NCBI GenBank assembly: GCA_016880695.1
Contig: JAEHCY010000156.1
Location: 1 to 6,875 of the forward strand
Direction: 5' to 3'
DNA length: 6,875 bases
From: Chromatiaceae bacterium
GTDB lineage: Bacteria; Pseudomonadota; Gammaproteobacteria; Chromatiales; Chromatiaceae
In this document: one piece after another, positions 6,721-6,875 of the stretch
Layout of the letters: each line of letters opens with the position of its first letter
Numbering within the stretch: the first letter of the stretch is position 1
Translations under genes and position numbers: made by a program
Notes under the pieces: model-generated
Database searches by the model: none
What the model was told of the DNA's origin: nothing
The model's input: only the letters and a program-made list of their open reading frames with translations

Positions 6721-6875
6721 GGTCGGCTCCGCGCCCACCGGGTGGTCACCACCGAGTTCACGCCCCCGGGCGGGGTCATGGACCGGGTCAAGGAGCACAC
6801 CGCCCTCTACGGCCGCGCCGGGGGCGGGGGCACCGACTACTTCAACCAGCCCTTCACCCTGCAGGCCGGGGTGCA
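6721..6875 (+). CDS. Unrecognised protein fragment, open at both ends, runs off the right edge
   Basis: I do not recognise this protein. On the plus strand the frame reads HRVVTTEFTPPGGVMDRVKE, then HTALYGRAGGGGTDYFNQPF and TLQAGV up to the edge. Of the 51 full codons from 6721, 50 end in G or C, a strong sign of real coding in GC-rich DNA. The minus strand here gives stops in two frames and a low-complexity frame in the third. The plus frame stays open leftward to a stop at 6583-6585, but that part is antisense to the PIN remnant. No ATG lies upstream; GTG 6742 and ATG 6778 lack a ribosome site. I infer a gene cut at its 5' side near 6700-6721. It could be a rearrangement junction or an assembly join. 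Confidence 0.45.

Noticed and set aside
6570..6800. Minus-strand open frame of 76 codons
   Set aside because: It crosses the toxin remnant in the wrong frame; the true frame here reads AVLDTTVLV.
5746..6875. Insertion sequence or CRISPR array in the gene-poor right part
   Set aside because: No terminal inverted repeats, transposase motifs or regularly spaced repeats were found; the open-looking frames are explained by the decayed toxin-antitoxin pair.

Overview
The window is GC-rich chromosomal DNA from a gammaproteobacterium. The protein sequences and the gene order (algC, dut, coaBC on one strand; radC, rpmB, rpmG on the other) match the arrangement known from Pseudomonas and related gammaproteobacteria. 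A Chromatiales-like purple sulfur bacterium would fit, but I cannot fix the genus from sequence alone.

Left part (1-3144, minus strand): a housekeeping cluster read right to left. coaBC (coenzyme A synthesis) overlaps dut (dUTPase) by 29 bases. After a 65-base gap follows algC (phosphomannomutase/phosphoglucomutase), which runs off the left edge. This algC is the long form: about 385 residues with two membrane segments precede the catalytic domain, and the window ends just before the part that should hold the active-site phosphoserine.

Middle part (3145-4557): a 119-base divergent gap separates coaBC from radC (JAMM/MPN-fold protein, plus strand). Then come a good extended -10 promoter and the ribosomal protein pair rpmB-rpmG, closed by a perfect 28-base palindromic terminator that also serves the convergent gene to its right.

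Right part (4558-6875): a membrane fatty acid desaturase on the minus strand with all three histidine boxes and a plausible promoter with an inverted repeat over its -35 region. Beyond it lies a decayed region. I read it as the remains of a toxin-antitoxin module on the minus strand: a PIN-domain toxin broken by a frameshift, followed by a ribbon-helix-helix (HicB/Arc-like) antitoxin broken by an in-frame stop and another frameshift. At the right edge a plus-strand frame with extreme G/C third positions begins abruptly where the toxin remnant ends. It looks like an internal piece of another gene whose 5' end is missing.

I find no evidence for a large new system. The least ordinary parts are the membrane extension of AlgC, the decayed toxin-antitoxin pair, and the abrupt junction near 6700-6721. 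No tRNA, rRNA, CRISPR array or insertion sequence was seen.
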